Both the position numbers and the translations under genes were made by a program. The notes beneath the pieces are model-generated. The model had not been told where the DNA came from. It saw only the letters and a program-made list of their open reading frames with translations, and did no database searches. Shown in pieces: positions 16,740 to 24,973 of a stretch of DNA of 41,912 nucleotides. Every line of letters begins with the position of its first letter. The stretch's first letter is position 1. The DNA is from an uncultured Collinsella sp. GTDB taxonomy: Bacteria; Actinomycetota; Coriobacteriia; Coriobacteriales; Coriobacteriaceae. The DNA is taken from positions 1 through 41,912 of the forward strand of contig CAADVE010000115.1 of assembly GCA_900752425.1 (NCBI GenBank). Direction: 5' to 3'.

Positions 16740-18464
16740 CTACGAGCGCAGTGTAATTTTATCGCGCAGCGACTTGAGGTCTTCGGTGACGGTGCGGTCT
16801 TCCTGGATCATCTTCTGGACCTTTTTGTAGCTCGTGCTGACGGTCGAGTGGTTGCGGTTGCCAAATTCGGCGCCCACCGCCGTGGTCGTCATTTCGCACA
16901 TCTCGATGGCCAGGTAGATAGCGATATGGCGTGCTTTGGCGATATTGGCGTTGCGACGCGGGCCGATGAGCTCCTCGTGTGTCACGCCGTACTGCTCTTC
17001 GATGACGGACTGAACCGTCTGGACGTTGATCTTTTTGGCCGATGTGTCGAAGTACTGGCTGGCGATGGCGTCGATATCGTCAAAGGTGAGCTCTCCGCCC
17101 TCGCGCTCGCGGTCGCCCGCCTCGCCGGCGCAGCGCTCGCAAAAGCTCTCGAGTTCGCGGATGTTGGTGCCCGAGACCTCGGCCATGTGTTTAAAGTGCT
17201 CGTCGGTCAGGTGCCCGCCGTCGCCCCCATAGGCCGCCAGCAGTGAGTCGTCGCCCGCCTCGGGAGCGGCGACGATGGTGTTCTCGTAATAGCGCTGCAA
17301 GATCTTGTATTTCATCTCGTAGCTGGGCTCTGCGACCAGGCAGAGCATTCCGGCGTTGAAGCGGCTGGTCAGACGCTCGTCCATGCTCAGGTCCTTGGGG
17401 GCGCGGTCTGCCGCGATGACGACCTTCTTGTTGTTGCGGATGAACTCGTCCATGAGCTGGAAAAAGTAGTCCACACTCGCGCGCTTGCCGATGATGTTTT
17501 GGATGTCATCGATGATGAGCACGTCCACGCCGTGGTACGCCTGCATGATGGGGGCGTTGCTCTTCTTTTGACGGTCGAACTCGGTCATCAGGTCGTCCAG
17601 ATATGCCTGGGAGTTGGCATACTTGACCTTGATCTCGGGCGACTTCTCGGCGAGCTCGTTTTTGATGGCGAGCAGCAGATGGGTCTTGCCCAGCCCCGAT
17701 TTGCCATAGATGAACAGGGATGTGCATGTGCCGCGCTCGTCCGCGAGGGCGGCAAACTTGAGTGCCGAGCGATAGGCATGGCTGTTCTCGGGGCCGTAGA
17801 CAAAGTTCTCAAAGGTAAATTTTGAGTTCGCGGCGAGCGGGGCTCCATCCGTATTCTGCTCGGCCGGCACGGTCGGTGCTGGCATGGGTGAAGCGGGGGC
17901 CGCAGCTTGCGTGGATTTAGTCGGCGCTCCGCCCTTCATCTGGTTCATCATGCGACGAAAATCGTCGGCCGAGAGCGTGTTCTTGATTGCAATGCCCGAA
18001 TCCGCGCCCGCCGCTGCGTCGTGAGCGATGGGCATGTGCGTGACGGGTGCGTTTGTTGACGTCGCCGCCGCGCTCGTCAACGGTGCCATTGTTTCACGGG
18101 AAACATCGCTGTGCTGGTGCTCGATTGTCGGCACGTCGCCTGCGGAGGCCGGCACCGCCGGGGAAGCAGCGGGAGCCGTGGCGGGCGCCGTCGCGGCAGC
18201 GGATTCCGTCGCGGCGCCTTGCGGTGCCACGATGTCGAGCGCAATCGGTGCAAAGGCGATTTCTTCCAGATAGGCCTCAATAGTCGGCTGATGCTTTTTG
18301 AGCTGCGCGATGGCAAAGCGCGAGGGGGCCTCGATCGTGAGCGTATCTTCGGTCAGGCTTATGGCGCGCGATTGCCCCAGCATGTTGATGAGGCGTGCAT
18401 CTTGGCCGTCGCGCTGACAAAAGGCGATGGCATCCCCCAGGATGATGCTTGCTTCCTCGTCCAC
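16740..18464 (-). CDS. dnaA: Chromosomal replication initiator DnaA
   Basis: A 574-residue initiator. Domain I spans about 1-75, followed by a long Ala/Pro-rich domain II (about 80-212). The AAA+ domain III starts at KFTFENFVYG (216) with Walker A GKSGLGKTH (254-262) and Walker B VLIIDDIQ. Domain IV has a helix-turn-helix whose signature reads GNRNHSTVSTSYKKV (from about 535), where E. coli has GRDHTTVLHAC. The Asp to Asn and Thr to Ser changes fall at base-contacting positions. GTG at 18464 has GGAG five nt upstream. Unusually it is preceded on the same strand, at 15 nt, by the GHKL/winged-helix gene, so its transcript probably starts in the origin beyond that gene. Its domain II coding region contains a parS-like site. 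Confidence 0.97.
   Translation of the reverse strand: MDEEASIILGDAIAFCQRDGQDARLINMLGQSRAISLTEDTLTIEAPSRFAIAQLKKHQPTIEAYLEEIAFAPIALDIVAPQGAATESAAATAPATAPAASPAVPASAGDVPTIEHQHSDVSRETMAPLTSAAATSTNAPVTHMPIAHDAAAGADSGIAIKNTLSADDFRRMMNQMKGGAPTKSTQAAAPASPMPAPTVPAEQNTDGAPLAANSKFTFENFVYGPENSHAYRSALKFAALADERGTCTSLFIYGKSGLGKTHLLLAIKNELAEKSPEIKVKYANSQAYLDDLMTEFDRQKKSNAPIMQAYHGVDVLIIDDIQNIIGKRASVDYFFQLMDEFIRNNKKVVIAADRAPKDLSMDERLTSRFNAGMLCLVAEPSYEMKYKILQRYYENTIVAAPEAGDDSLLAAYGGDGGHLTDEHFKHMAEVSGTNIRELESFCERCAGEAGDREREGGELTFDDIDAIASQYFDTSAKKINVQTVQSVIEEQYGVTHEELIGPRRNANIAKARHIAIYLAIEMCEMTTTAVGAEFGNRNHSTVSTSYKKVQKMIQEDRTVTEDLKSLRDKITLRS
18090..18105. other. parS-like site inside dnaA
   Basis: TGTTTCACGGGAAACA matches the 16-bp parS consensus TGTTTCACGTGAAACA at 15 of 16 positions. 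It falls in the variable domain II coding region of dnaA (residues about 120-126), where a site can be kept without harming the protein. Confidence 0.75.
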
Positions 18465-18479
18465 TGTCTCTCCCGTTCT

Positions 18480-19832
18480 TTAGCTCTGAGCTCGCACGCG
18501 AGCGGCGCCGAGTTCGGTCAGATGGTATTTCTGGCCATGCTTGATGACCAAGCCGGCCTGCGCCAAGTCATTGAGCGTGCGTGACCAAGTGGGGGCCGAG
18601 TTTCCAAACGTCCTCGCCAGATCGGTAGCACCGCACGCTTGATTTTGCGCCAGATAGCCCAGCGCGGCGTTGCCGCGATCGCTTACGAACACGTCCGGTT
18701 GTGGCTGCGCATACTGATTTGCTGCATTAGGATACATCATTTGAGCTGCTGGTTGTTGAGAACTCTGCATCGGCGGCATTTGCTGTTGAAAACTTTGAGG
18801 CCACTGTTGGTAAGGCTGTGGAGGCATCTGCTGGGTCCAAGGGTTGTACTGCTGCTGCGGCATCTGCTGGTACGGCTGCTGATATCCCTGCTGGTACTGC
18901 TGCGGGAACTGCTGGCCATACCCCAGTGGCGGCATCTGCTGATATGGATATCCCTGTTGGTACGGCTGATAGCCCATTTGCTGGCCACCCGGCGCCCCCG
19001 TCGCCTGCTGCATTGCTGCTGCATCCTGATCAGCCAGCGGCATGGCCTCTGGCATGTTTGGCGGCATCGACATAGATGCCGCCTGGGGTTCTTGTGTAGG
19101 AGGCATTCCGGGCTGCTGCATCTGTCCCACGGTGGGCTGCATCTGCTGCGCTGCCATGGGCTGCTGCGCAAAAGCTCCCGGCAGGGGATATGTGGGCTGC
19201 TCCGTCTCGGGCCGCACGGCAGCGCCGCGTCCGCCGGCACGCTCGATTTCCTGCACGCGTTTAGGGTTCAGGCTTACCGTAACCACGGTGCCGTTGCCCA
19301 TGTTGTCCTCGATGGATACGGCACCGCCGGCGTTTTCCAAATACTCCTGCACCATGGGAAACCCTGCTCCGGTTCCACGGATATAGCGCTTCATCTTGCT
19401 GTTTGCGCTGGTAACGCCAAAGTCGAAAGCACGTTCCTTGTCGTCGATGCCGGGTCCTTGGTCAGCAAAGCGGATGGTGTCTCCGCCGTCCAGAATCGAG
19501 ATGATGGGCTCGGCAAAGTGTGCGTGGATAAAGTTTTCGACAATCTCGCGGATGACCATGAGCGAGATATGGCCACCTTGTTCTTTCATGCACTGGTAGA
19601 CGGTGTTGGTCGTCTCTTCCAAATACGTGCGGACATCTTGCGGATCAATGACGATCACCCGCGGTGTCGACAGCATGTCGTCATAGACGGCGATGCGCGC
19701 GGCGTACATGGCTTTTGGCGCCTGCGTGGTCGTCTGCTCGCCTTCCGCACGCTCTTCGCGCACGCCGGTGATGTGCTCGTTGTCGGGTGCCGGGTCTCCG
19801 GAATCGACCATGGTGTAAAAGTCGTCAGACAT
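18480..19832 (-). CDS. GHKL ATPase - Gln/Pro/Met-rich linker - winged-helix protein next to oriC
   Basis: A 450-residue protein not recognised as a named family. Residues about 85-190 carry GHKL (HATPase_c) motifs: N-box REIVENFIHA (95-104; Glu96, Asn100), G1 DQGPGI (124-129) and G2 GTGAGF (153-158). No His-phosphotransfer helix or receiver is seen, so this is closer in style to anti-sigma kinases or stand-alone GHKL switches. Residues about 212-380 are low complexity, rich in Gln, Pro, Met and Tyr (YQQGY, YQQMP-type repeats). Residues about 385-450 look like a winged helix (ALGYLAQNQACGATDLARTFG ... LVIKHGQKYHLTELG). ATG at 19832 has only a weak GAG upstream. It lies 15 nt before dnaA on the same strand, directly against the origin, so it likely shares dnaA regulation. 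A DNA-binding, ATP-dependent regulator of initiation or of dnaA is an inference. Confidence 0.85.
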   Translation of the reverse strand: MSDDFYTMVDSGDPAPDNEHITGVREERAEGEQTTTQAPKAMYAARIAVYDDMLSTPRVIVIDPQDVRTYLEETTNTVYQCMKEQGGHISLMVIREIVENFIHAHFAEPIISILDGGDTIRFADQGPGIDDKERAFDFGVTSANSKMKRYIRGTGAGFPMVQEYLENAGGAVSIEDNMGNGTVVTVSLNPKRVQEIERAGGRGAAVRPETEQPTYPLPGAFAQQPMAAQQMQPTVGQMQQPGMPPTQEPQAASMSMPPNMPEAMPLADQDAAAMQQATGAPGGQQMGYQPYQQGYPYQQMPPLGYGQQFPQQYQQGYQQPYQQMPQQQYNPWTQQMPPQPYQQWPQSFQQQMPPMQSSQQPAAQMMYPNAANQYAQPQPDVFVSDRGNAALGYLAQNQACGATDLARTFGNSAPTWSRTLNDLAQAGLVIKHGQKYHLTELGAARVRAQS

Positions 19833-20075
19833 GCCGCTCGCAATCTTTCAAAAGGTTTCGAACAAATAGTAGCTCACCGTGCAACGTTTCTCATCTTTCG
19901 ACAACTTTTCAAAACTTGTTGAAAACTTTGGAAAACGGGCGAAAAGTTCTCAACATTGCCAACATGACCTGTTGAAAACTCGATGAAATATCGTGAAAGG
20001 TTGCCATGAGGCGCAAATTTCGGTTGTGCTTATGGGGGAACCGTGTGAACTGCGCAACCTTTTACCTTTGATTTC
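19833..20075. other. oriC sub-region between the GHKL gene and rpmH: DnaA box cluster
   Basis: TTTTCAACA-type boxes lie at 19917-19925 (minus), 19970-19978 (minus) and, as TTCTCAACA, at 19947-19955 (plus). CTTTCGACA at 19895-19903 is a weaker match. They are packed within 85 bp in a divergent promoter region, the classic place for the upstream half of a bipartite origin. An inverted repeat AAAGGTTGC / GCAACCTTT (19996-20004 and 20054-20062) sits between the boxes and the rpmH promoter. No gene is seen here. Confidence 0.65.
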
Positions 20076-20105
20076 TTGACATTTGAACATTGATTTCCCT
20101 ACAAT
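20076..20105 (+). promoter_or_regulatory. Promoter of the rpmH operon
   Basis: TTGACA (20076-20081), an 18-bp spacer and TACAAT (20100-20105), close to the vegetative consensus. The leader of about 65 nt has a 7-bp hairpin (GTCCGCG / CGCGGAC, 20132-20149) before the AGGAGGA ribosome site. Confidence 0.8.
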
Positions 20106-20177
20106 CTTCAAGCTCACGTGTCTATATCTGCGTCCGCGTTCCCGCGGACACTCGAAATGCAGCAGGAGGAACTTAAG

Positions 20178-20312
20178 ATGAAGCGTACGTATCAGCCTAA
20201 TAAGCGTAAGCGTGCCAAGACCCATGGCTTCCGTGCCCGTATGGCCACTAAGGGTGGTCGTGCCGTGCTCGCCCGTCGTCGCGCCAAGGGCCGCAAGCGT
20301 CTCACTGTCTAG
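20178..20312 (+). CDS. rpmH: 50S ribosomal protein L34
   Basis: A 44-residue, very basic protein with the L34 hallmark MKRTYQPNKRKRAKTHGFR and the C-terminal ARRRAKGRKRLTV. The frame extends upstream, but ATG at 20178 with AGGAGGA before it gives the standard protein. First gene of rpmH-rnpA-yidD-yidC-jag, transcribed away from the origin. Confidence 0.98.
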   Translation: MKRTYQPNKRKRAKTHGFRARMATKGGRAVLARRRAKGRKRLTV

Positions 20313-20332
20313 CAGCGATACACACATCTCGC

Positions 20333-20671
20333 ATGAAGACTATTAAGTCTCGGCAAGATTTCGAGCATGTGTTCAGTCAGGGGCGTCGTTTCAATCACCC
20401 TCTGATTCGAATGACCATATGTGAATCGGTTGGCGAAGGCGACTCCGGAAGGGTCGCCTTCGTTGGTGCTAAGCGACTCGGTTGTGCCGTCGTGCGCAAC
20501 CGATCTAAGCGTGTGATGCGCGAGGCCGCCCGCAGCTGCGGATTTCCCGTTGCGGGTTATGACATCATCTTGTTTGCAACTCCCAAGACGAGGGTTTCCT
20601 CGCCGCAGGAGATGGACAAGGCGTTGCGTTCGCTTATGAAGCGCGCCGGCGTTGCCGGGGAGGAGCGATGA
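20333..20671 (+). CDS. rnpA: Ribonuclease P protein component
   Basis: A 112-residue basic protein subunit that helps the RNase P RNA process tRNA 5' ends. It shows the RNR motif as VVRNRSKRVMREAAR (about 53-67) and the N-terminal IKSRQDFEHVFSQGRRF typical of the family. ATG at 20333 is 20 nt after rpmH without a strong Shine-Dalgarno. The stop overlaps the yidD start (ATGA). Confidence 0.97.
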   Translation: MKTIKSRQDFEHVFSQGRRFNHPLIRMTICESVGEGDSGRVAFVGAKRLGCAVVRNRSKRVMREAARSCGFPVAGYDIILFATPKTRVSSPQEMDKALRSLMKRAGVAGEER

Positions 20672-20892
20672 GCAATCACGTTTTGCGACGTGTTGCCATC
20701 GCTCCTATTCGCATATATCAACAGGTTATTTCGCCCTTATTGCCTGACGCCTGCATTTATTACCCAACGTGCTCGCAATACGCCATCCAGGCGATTGAGA
20801 AGCACGGTGTTTTGAGAGGCTGCTGGCTTGCCGTGAGGCGCATCGCTCGCTGCAATCCCCTGCACGTCGGCGGTTATGACCCTGTGCCCTAG
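20668..20892 (+). CDS. yidD: Membrane protein insertion efficiency factor YidD
   Basis: A 74-residue YidD protein, full length. It carries the family's Cys-rich signature PDACIYYPTCSQYAIQAI, then HGVLRGCWLAVRRIARCNP and GGYDPVP at the end. The N terminus is a probable amphipathic membrane-attaching helix (IAPIRIYQQVISPLLP). It overlaps rnpA by four nt and precedes yidC, which it assists. Confidence 0.96.
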   Translation: MSNHVLRRVAIAPIRIYQQVISPLLPDACIYYPTCSQYAIQAIEKHGVLRGCWLAVRRIARCNPLHVGGYDPVP

Positions 20893-20921
20893 CGGGCACT
20901 CGCTATCGGAGGAAAACTTAC

Positions 20922-21692
20922 ATGTGGGATTGGATCGTTAACATCCTTTTCGAGCTGCTCAAGCTCATCCAGACCTTTGCGGTCGACTGGGGCCTGTCCA
21001 TCATCATCCTGGTGGTCATCATCCGTCTGCTGCTGACGCCGCTTATGCTCAAGTCGACCAAGTCGACGGCTCGCATGCAGGTGCTGCAGCCCAAGATGCT
21101 CGAGATCCAGGAGCGCTACGCTGACGATCCCCAGCGTCAGGCCGAGGAGATGCAGAAGTTCTACAGCGAGAACAAGTTCAACCCCATGGCTGGCTGTCTG
21201 CCGCTGCTGATTCAGATGCCTATCCTGTTCGCCCTGTTTACATTGCTGCGCAACCTGCCGCAGTACTTTAACGACGGCACGTTCTCGTTCTTCAACATCC
21301 TGCCCGACCTGACCACCACGCCGAGCGCTTCCTTTGCCGATGGCTTTATGGTTGCACTGCCTGCGCTGGTTTGCCTGATCCTGTTTGCCGTCCTGACCCT
21401 GATTCCGCAGCTCTATATGTCGCGCAACCAGACCGGCCAGCAGGCTCAGAGCATGCGTATGATGGCCGTTGTCATGACGGTCATGATGCTTTGGATGGGC
21501 TGGAGCCTTCCCGTTGGTGTTCTGCTGTACTACGACGTCTCGTCTGCTTGGCAGGTTATCCAGCAGATTTTTGTGACGCAGAAGGTCATCGACAAGGCGA
21601 AGGCCGATGAGGAGGAGCGTCTTAAGAACGCTCCGCTGCAGGTTGAGGTCACTCGTCGCGAGAAGAAGCCGCGCCCGCACAAGAAGAAGTAG
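20922..21692 (+). CDS. yidC: Membrane protein insertase YidC/OxaA
   Basis: A 256-residue insertase of the Gram-positive type. The conserved arginine in the first core membrane helix is in VVIIRLLLTPL, followed by a charged cytoplasmic hairpin (about 45-80). Further membrane segments are LLIQMPILFALFTLL, VALPALVCLILFAVLTLI and MAVVMTVMMLWMGWSLPVG. The C terminus is strongly basic, as expected for ribosome binding. No lipoprotein signal is evident. GGAGG lies before ATG 20922. Confidence 0.96.
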   Translation: MWDWIVNILFELLKLIQTFAVDWGLSIIILVVIIRLLLTPLMLKSTKSTARMQVLQPKMLEIQERYADDPQRQAEEMQKFYSENKFNPMAGCLPLLIQMPILFALFTLLRNLPQYFNDGTFSFFNILPDLTTTPSASFADGFMVALPALVCLILFAVLTLIPQLYMSRNQTGQQAQSMRMMAVVMTVMMLWMGWSLPVGVLLYYDVSSAWQVIQQIFVTQKVIDKAKADEEERLKNAPLQVEVTRREKKPRPHKKK

Positions 21693-21736
21693 TGGGATAT
21701 CAATCTTATTTAGGTACCTAACTTTTGGAGTACGTT

Positions 21737-22306
21737 ATGTCTGAAGAGATTATCGAGGATATGCTTGAGGAGGTTGCCCCGCAGGTCGCGGGCGATTATC
21801 CCGAGATTGCACAGCGCTACAAGGCTGGTGAAGAGCTGACCGATGAGGAGCTCGACACCATTGCCGATATTGCGATTTCCATCCTGCGTTCCATCCTTTC
21901 GCACTTCGATGCCGCCAACTCTCCTATCGATGAGTATGAGGGCGACGAGGGTGAGCTGATTTTGGATGTAACGGCTCCCGACCTTGCTGTTCTCATTGGC
22001 CGTCATGGTCGCACTCTTGATGCTCTTCAGGTTATGTTCTCTTTGCTGGTGAGCCGCAAGCTTGGCTTTAGGTATCCGGTTGTAGTGGACGTCGAGGGAT
22101 ACAAGAGTCGCCGTCAGGATAAGGTCGCCTCCATGGCTCAGTCTGCTGCCGAGCGTGCCATCCGCACTCATAAGAGTGTTTCGCTTCCGCCCATGAATGC
22201 CTACGAGCGCCGACTGGTTCACATTGCACTTCGTGGCAACGATGCAGTCGATACTCATTCTGAGGGTTCTGACCCTGATCGCCATGTGGTGATTGTTGCT
22301 CGATAA
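21737..22306 (+). CDS. jag: RNA-binding protein Jag/KhpB (KH and R3H domains)
   Basis: A 189-residue protein with a KH domain (LILDVTAPDLAVLIGRHGRT, about 75-95) and an R3H domain (MNAYERRLVHIAL ... DPDRHVVI, about 150-186). It is short for the family: the N-terminal Jag_N domain of firmicute homologues is replaced by an acidic helix. ATG at 21737 has TGGAG upstream; the frame's TTG at 21725 overlaps that site and is rejected. A palindrome TTAGGTACCTAA lies just before the gene. The transcript ends at the 22327 terminator. Confidence 0.9.
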   Translation: MSEEIIEDMLEEVAPQVAGDYPEIAQRYKAGEELTDEELDTIADIAISILRSILSHFDAANSPIDEYEGDEGELILDVTAPDLAVLIGRHGRTLDALQVMFSLLVSRKLGFRYPVVVDVEGYKSRRQDKVASMAQSAAERAIRTHKSVSLPPMNAYERRLVHIALRGNDAVDTHSEGSDPDRHVVIVAR

Positions 22307-22326
22307 TCTACTCGAGCTTATGCTAG

Positions 22327-22356
22327 GGGGACGTGGTTTCCACGTCCCCTTTTTTT
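22327..22356 (+). terminator. Terminator of the rpmH-jag operon
   Basis: A perfect 10-bp stem GGGGACGTGG / CCACGTCCCC with a TTT loop (22327-22349), then seven T. Confidence 0.93.
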
Positions 22357-22402
22357 GTCAAAAGTTCTCGATACACTGATTTTTGTCAGAAAGGAGCTTT
22401 CG

Positions 22403-23140
22403 TTGTTAGTACTTACTGATCAGCAGGCTGACGAGATGTTGAGTCGTCTAACTTCCTATTGCAAAGAGTATTCCTTGAGCGTAACTGATGTTGAGCTGAG
22501 GAAATGTATCCAGCATTTGGATTTGGTTCTTGAAACAAATAAGACAACCAATCTCACCCGTATTCTTAACGTAGAAGATGCTGTAGTACTTCATATCCTC
22601 GACTCACTTGTTTTGCTCCCCTATATCAATAAGGCTCCTGAGGGAGCTTTGCTCGATATGGGAACAGGTGCGGGCTTCCCTGGTATTCCATTAACCATAA
22701 CCACGCATCGTAAAGCTACTTATATTGACTCTGTTGGCAAGAAGGTTGATGCTGTTAATTCCTTTGTCCATGCTCTTGGATTGAAACATGCTCATGCGGT
22801 TCATGATCGTCTTGAAGAATATGCTCGAAGCCATAAGAAGCAGTTCTCTGTTGTAACCGCCCGTGCACTGGCCCCTCTACTGATTCTTGTTGAGTATGCG
22901 GCTCCGTACCTCAAGGATGGAGGGCTATTTGTTATCACCAAGGGCAATCCTTCGGATGAGGAGCTTGCTTCTGGCATGTCAGCTGCAAAGATTTGCGGCT
23001 TCACTTTGCTTCTGAATGACGCTATCGATTTGCCTGAGGGCCTGGGCCACAGGGAGTTCATTGTTCTTAAGAAGAGTCATCCAGCATCCGTCTCATTGCC
23101 TCGTGCAAATGGCATGGCAAAGAAGAATCCGCTTGCCTAG
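22403..23140 (+). CDS. rsmG: 16S rRNA (guanine-N7) methyltransferase RsmG
   Basis: A 245-residue SAM-dependent enzyme that methylates the 530 loop guanine of 16S rRNA. The SAM-binding motif is LLDMGTGAGFPGIPL, after the family's N-terminal helices and TNLTRI. VVTARALAPL and a final IVLKK strand complete the fold. The frame begins inside the preceding terminator at 22355, so TTG at 22403, with AAGGAG six nt upstream, is taken as start. From here to about 25220 base composition is visibly more AT-rich than on either side. Confidence 0.92.
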   Translation: MLVLTDQQADEMLSRLTSYCKEYSLSVTDVELRKCIQHLDLVLETNKTTNLTRILNVEDAVVLHILDSLVLLPYINKAPEGALLDMGTGAGFPGIPLTITTHRKATYIDSVGKKVDAVNSFVHALGLKHAHAVHDRLEEYARSHKKQFSVVTARALAPLLILVEYAAPYLKDGGLFVITKGNPSDEELASGMSAAKICGFTLLLNDAIDLPEGLGHREFIVLKKSHPASVSLPRANGMAKKNPLA

Positions 23141-23141
23141 A

Positions 23142-23157
23142 TGTTTCACGTGAAACA
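23142..23157. other. parS site 1
   Basis: Perfect 16-bp palindrome TGTTTCACGTGAAACA, the ParB nucleation site, one base after the rsmG stop. Confidence 0.95.
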
Positions 23158-23180
23158 TAATGGATACTAACAACTTGCGG

Positions 23181-23196
23181 TGTTTCACGTGAAACA
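23181..23196. other. parS site 2
   Basis: Second perfect TGTTTCACGTGAAACA, 23 bp beyond site 1. Confidence 0.95.
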
Positions 23197-23219
23197 TGGC
23201 GGTTGATATCGAATCGGAA

Positions 23220-23235
23220 TGTTTCACGTGAGACA
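23220..23235. other. parS site 3 (one mismatch)
   Basis: TGTTTCACGTGAGACA, 15 of 16 matches, 23 bp beyond site 2 and 39 bp before parA. The equal spacing of the three sites puts them about 39 bp apart centre to centre. Confidence 0.9.
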
Positions 23236-23274
23236 TCCTCCGTTTGACAGCTTTAATACACACCAGGAGGGACC

Positions 23275-24075
23275 GTGGGATTTCGCGACGTTAAGCGTTC
23301 TAAGAGTGCAAAAGACACGCGTATCATTGCAATCATCAATCAAAAAGGCGGCGTCGGTAAGTCAACGACGGCTGTAAACCTTGCAGCAGCACTGGGTGAG
23401 CAGGGTCGTAAGACGCTGATTGTCGATTTTGATCCGCAAGGAAACAGCACTAGCGGATTTGGAATTGAAAAAGAAGACCTTGATCACTGCATCTATGATG
23501 CATTGTTGAATGATGTGCCGGCAGAATCGCTTGTTCTTGATACAAATTGCAAAAAGGTATTCGTAATTCCGGCTACAATTCAGCTTGCAGGCGCAGAAAT
23601 TGAACTCGTAAGCGCAATTGCTCGTGAAACCCGTCTCAAAGATTTGCTTGAGCCAATTCAGGACGAGTTCGATTTTATTTTCATTGACTGTCCCCCTTCG
23701 CTCGGCCTGCTTACTATCAACGCCTTGACCGCAGCAGACAGCGTTTTGATTCCGATCCAATGCGAGTATTATGCACTTGAAGGCGTTACGAAGCTGCTTG
23801 AGTCAATGAAGATGGTCAAATCACGTCTGAACAAGGGCTTAGACACCTATGGTGTGCTTATGACCATGTATGACTCGCGTACTTCTCTATCGAATCAGGT
23901 TGTTGAGGAGGTTCAATCGTACTTTGGTGATAAGGCGTTTAAGACGCTGATCCCCCGTACGGTTAAAATCTCCGAAGCTCCGTCTTTTGGAGAACCGGTA
24001 ATTACCTATGCACCTCAAAATAAGGGTGCAAAAGCGTATATGAACCTTGCAAAAGAGGTGATCAAGCGTGCCTAG
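23275..24075 (+). CDS. parA: Chromosome partitioning ATPase ParA/Soj
   Basis: A 266-residue Walker-type ATPase that binds DNA non-specifically and moves ParB-parS complexes. The deviant Walker A is KGGVGKST (24-31), and FIFIDCPPSLGLLTINAL forms motif A'. It has no long N-terminal helix-turn-helix, so it is the chromosomal kind that does not autoregulate as plasmid ParA does. GTG at 23275 follows AGGAGG by five nt. ParB bound to the three parS sites just upstream could well affect its transcription. It overlaps parB by 8 nt. Confidence 0.97.
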   Translation: MGFRDVKRSKSAKDTRIIAIINQKGGVGKSTTAVNLAAALGEQGRKTLIVDFDPQGNSTSGFGIEKEDLDHCIYDALLNDVPAESLVLDTNCKKVFVIPATIQLAGAEIELVSAIARETRLKDLLEPIQDEFDFIFIDCPPSLGLLTINALTAADSVLIPIQCEYYALEGVTKLLESMKMVKSRLNKGLDTYGVLMTMYDSRTSLSNQVVEEVQSYFGDKAFKTLIPRTVKISEAPSFGEPVITYAPQNKGAKAYMNLAKEVIKRA

Positions 24076-24973
24076 TGTAAAGAAACGTGGCGGATTAGGA
24101 CGTGGACTCAATGCTTTGGTCTCAGAGGCCGAGTATGAGACTGGTGGTTCGGCTGCATCGGCTTCGAATGCTGCGTCTGAAACAAAATTACCTATTGAGG
24201 ATATCGTTCCCAACCCAAATCAGCCCCGAATTCACTTTAACGAAACTGAACTTCGCGAGTTGAGCGAGTCAATTCAAGAACATGGCGTTTTGCAGCCGCT
24301 TTTGGTTCGCAAGCATGGAAACGGCTATGAGATCATCGCTGGTGAACGTCGTTACCAGGCGTCAAAACTTGCTGGTCTTGAGGAACTGCCAGTCATCATT
24401 AAGGATGTTAATGATGAAGAGATGCTAGCTCTTGCTCTTATCGAAAACCTTCAGCGTTCTGATCTAAATCCTGTCGAAGAGGCTAAGGGCTACCGCCAGC
24501 TTATCGATGCCAGCGGTATGACCCAGGAAGCATTGTCGAAGGCTGTAAGCAAGTCGCGCTCTGCAATTACAAACTCGCTGCGCCTTCTTGATCTTCCCGA
24601 AGTTGTTCAGCAGATGATTTTTGAGGGCAAACTTACTGCTGGTCATGCACGTGCGATTCTTGCAGTTCCCTATGAGGATGCTCGAATTCGACTTGCTGAG
24701 AAGGTTGTTGCAGAGGGCCTTTCCGTAAGAGCGACAGAAAATCTTGCTCCGTTGTTTTCTGCCGGAGAGACACATAAGACTCCGAGGCCTGCAACGCCTC
24801 AGTCTTTTAAAAAGGCTGCCCGCGTGCTTCGTCAGGTTTTTAATACCAACGTGCGTGTGAAGAGCTCGCGTGGAAAGAATAAGATTGAGATTGAGTTTAA
24901 AGACGAGGAAGAGCTCTCTCGTATTCTTGGCGAAATGATTCAGTTTGATCAAGGAGGCCAAGATGAGGAATAG
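24068..24973 (+). CDS. parB: Chromosome partitioning protein ParB/Spo0J
   Basis: A 301-residue CTP-dependent clamp. It has the N-terminal ParA-stimulating basic stretch (KKRGGLGRGLNAL), the NQPR box (51-54), the CTP/arginine motif GERRYQA (92-98), ENLQRSDLNP, a helix-turn-helix (TQEALSKAVSKSRSAITNSL, about 152-171) and a C-terminal dimerisation region. GTG start at 24068 overlaps parA. The target sites are at 23142-23235, with weaker candidates at 18090 and 25383. Confidence 0.97.
   Translation: MPSVKKRGGLGRGLNALVSEAEYETGGSAASASNAASETKLPIEDIVPNPNQPRIHFNETELRELSESIQEHGVLQPLLVRKHGNGYEIIAGERRYQASKLAGLEELPVIIKDVNDEEMLALALIENLQRSDLNPVEEAKGYRQLIDASGMTQEALSKAVSKSRSAITNSLRLLDLPEVVQQMIFEGKLTAGHARAILAVPYEDARIRLAEKVVAEGLSVRATENLAPLFSAGETHKTPRPATPQSFKKAARVLRQVFNTNVRVKSSRGKNKIEIEFKDEEELSRILGEMIQFDQGGQDEE

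Noticed and set aside
12219..16756. Long plus-strand frames opposite gyrB, recF and dnaN (486 and 647 codons)
   Set aside because: Both mirror well-identified minus-strand genes and read as low-information antisense protein.
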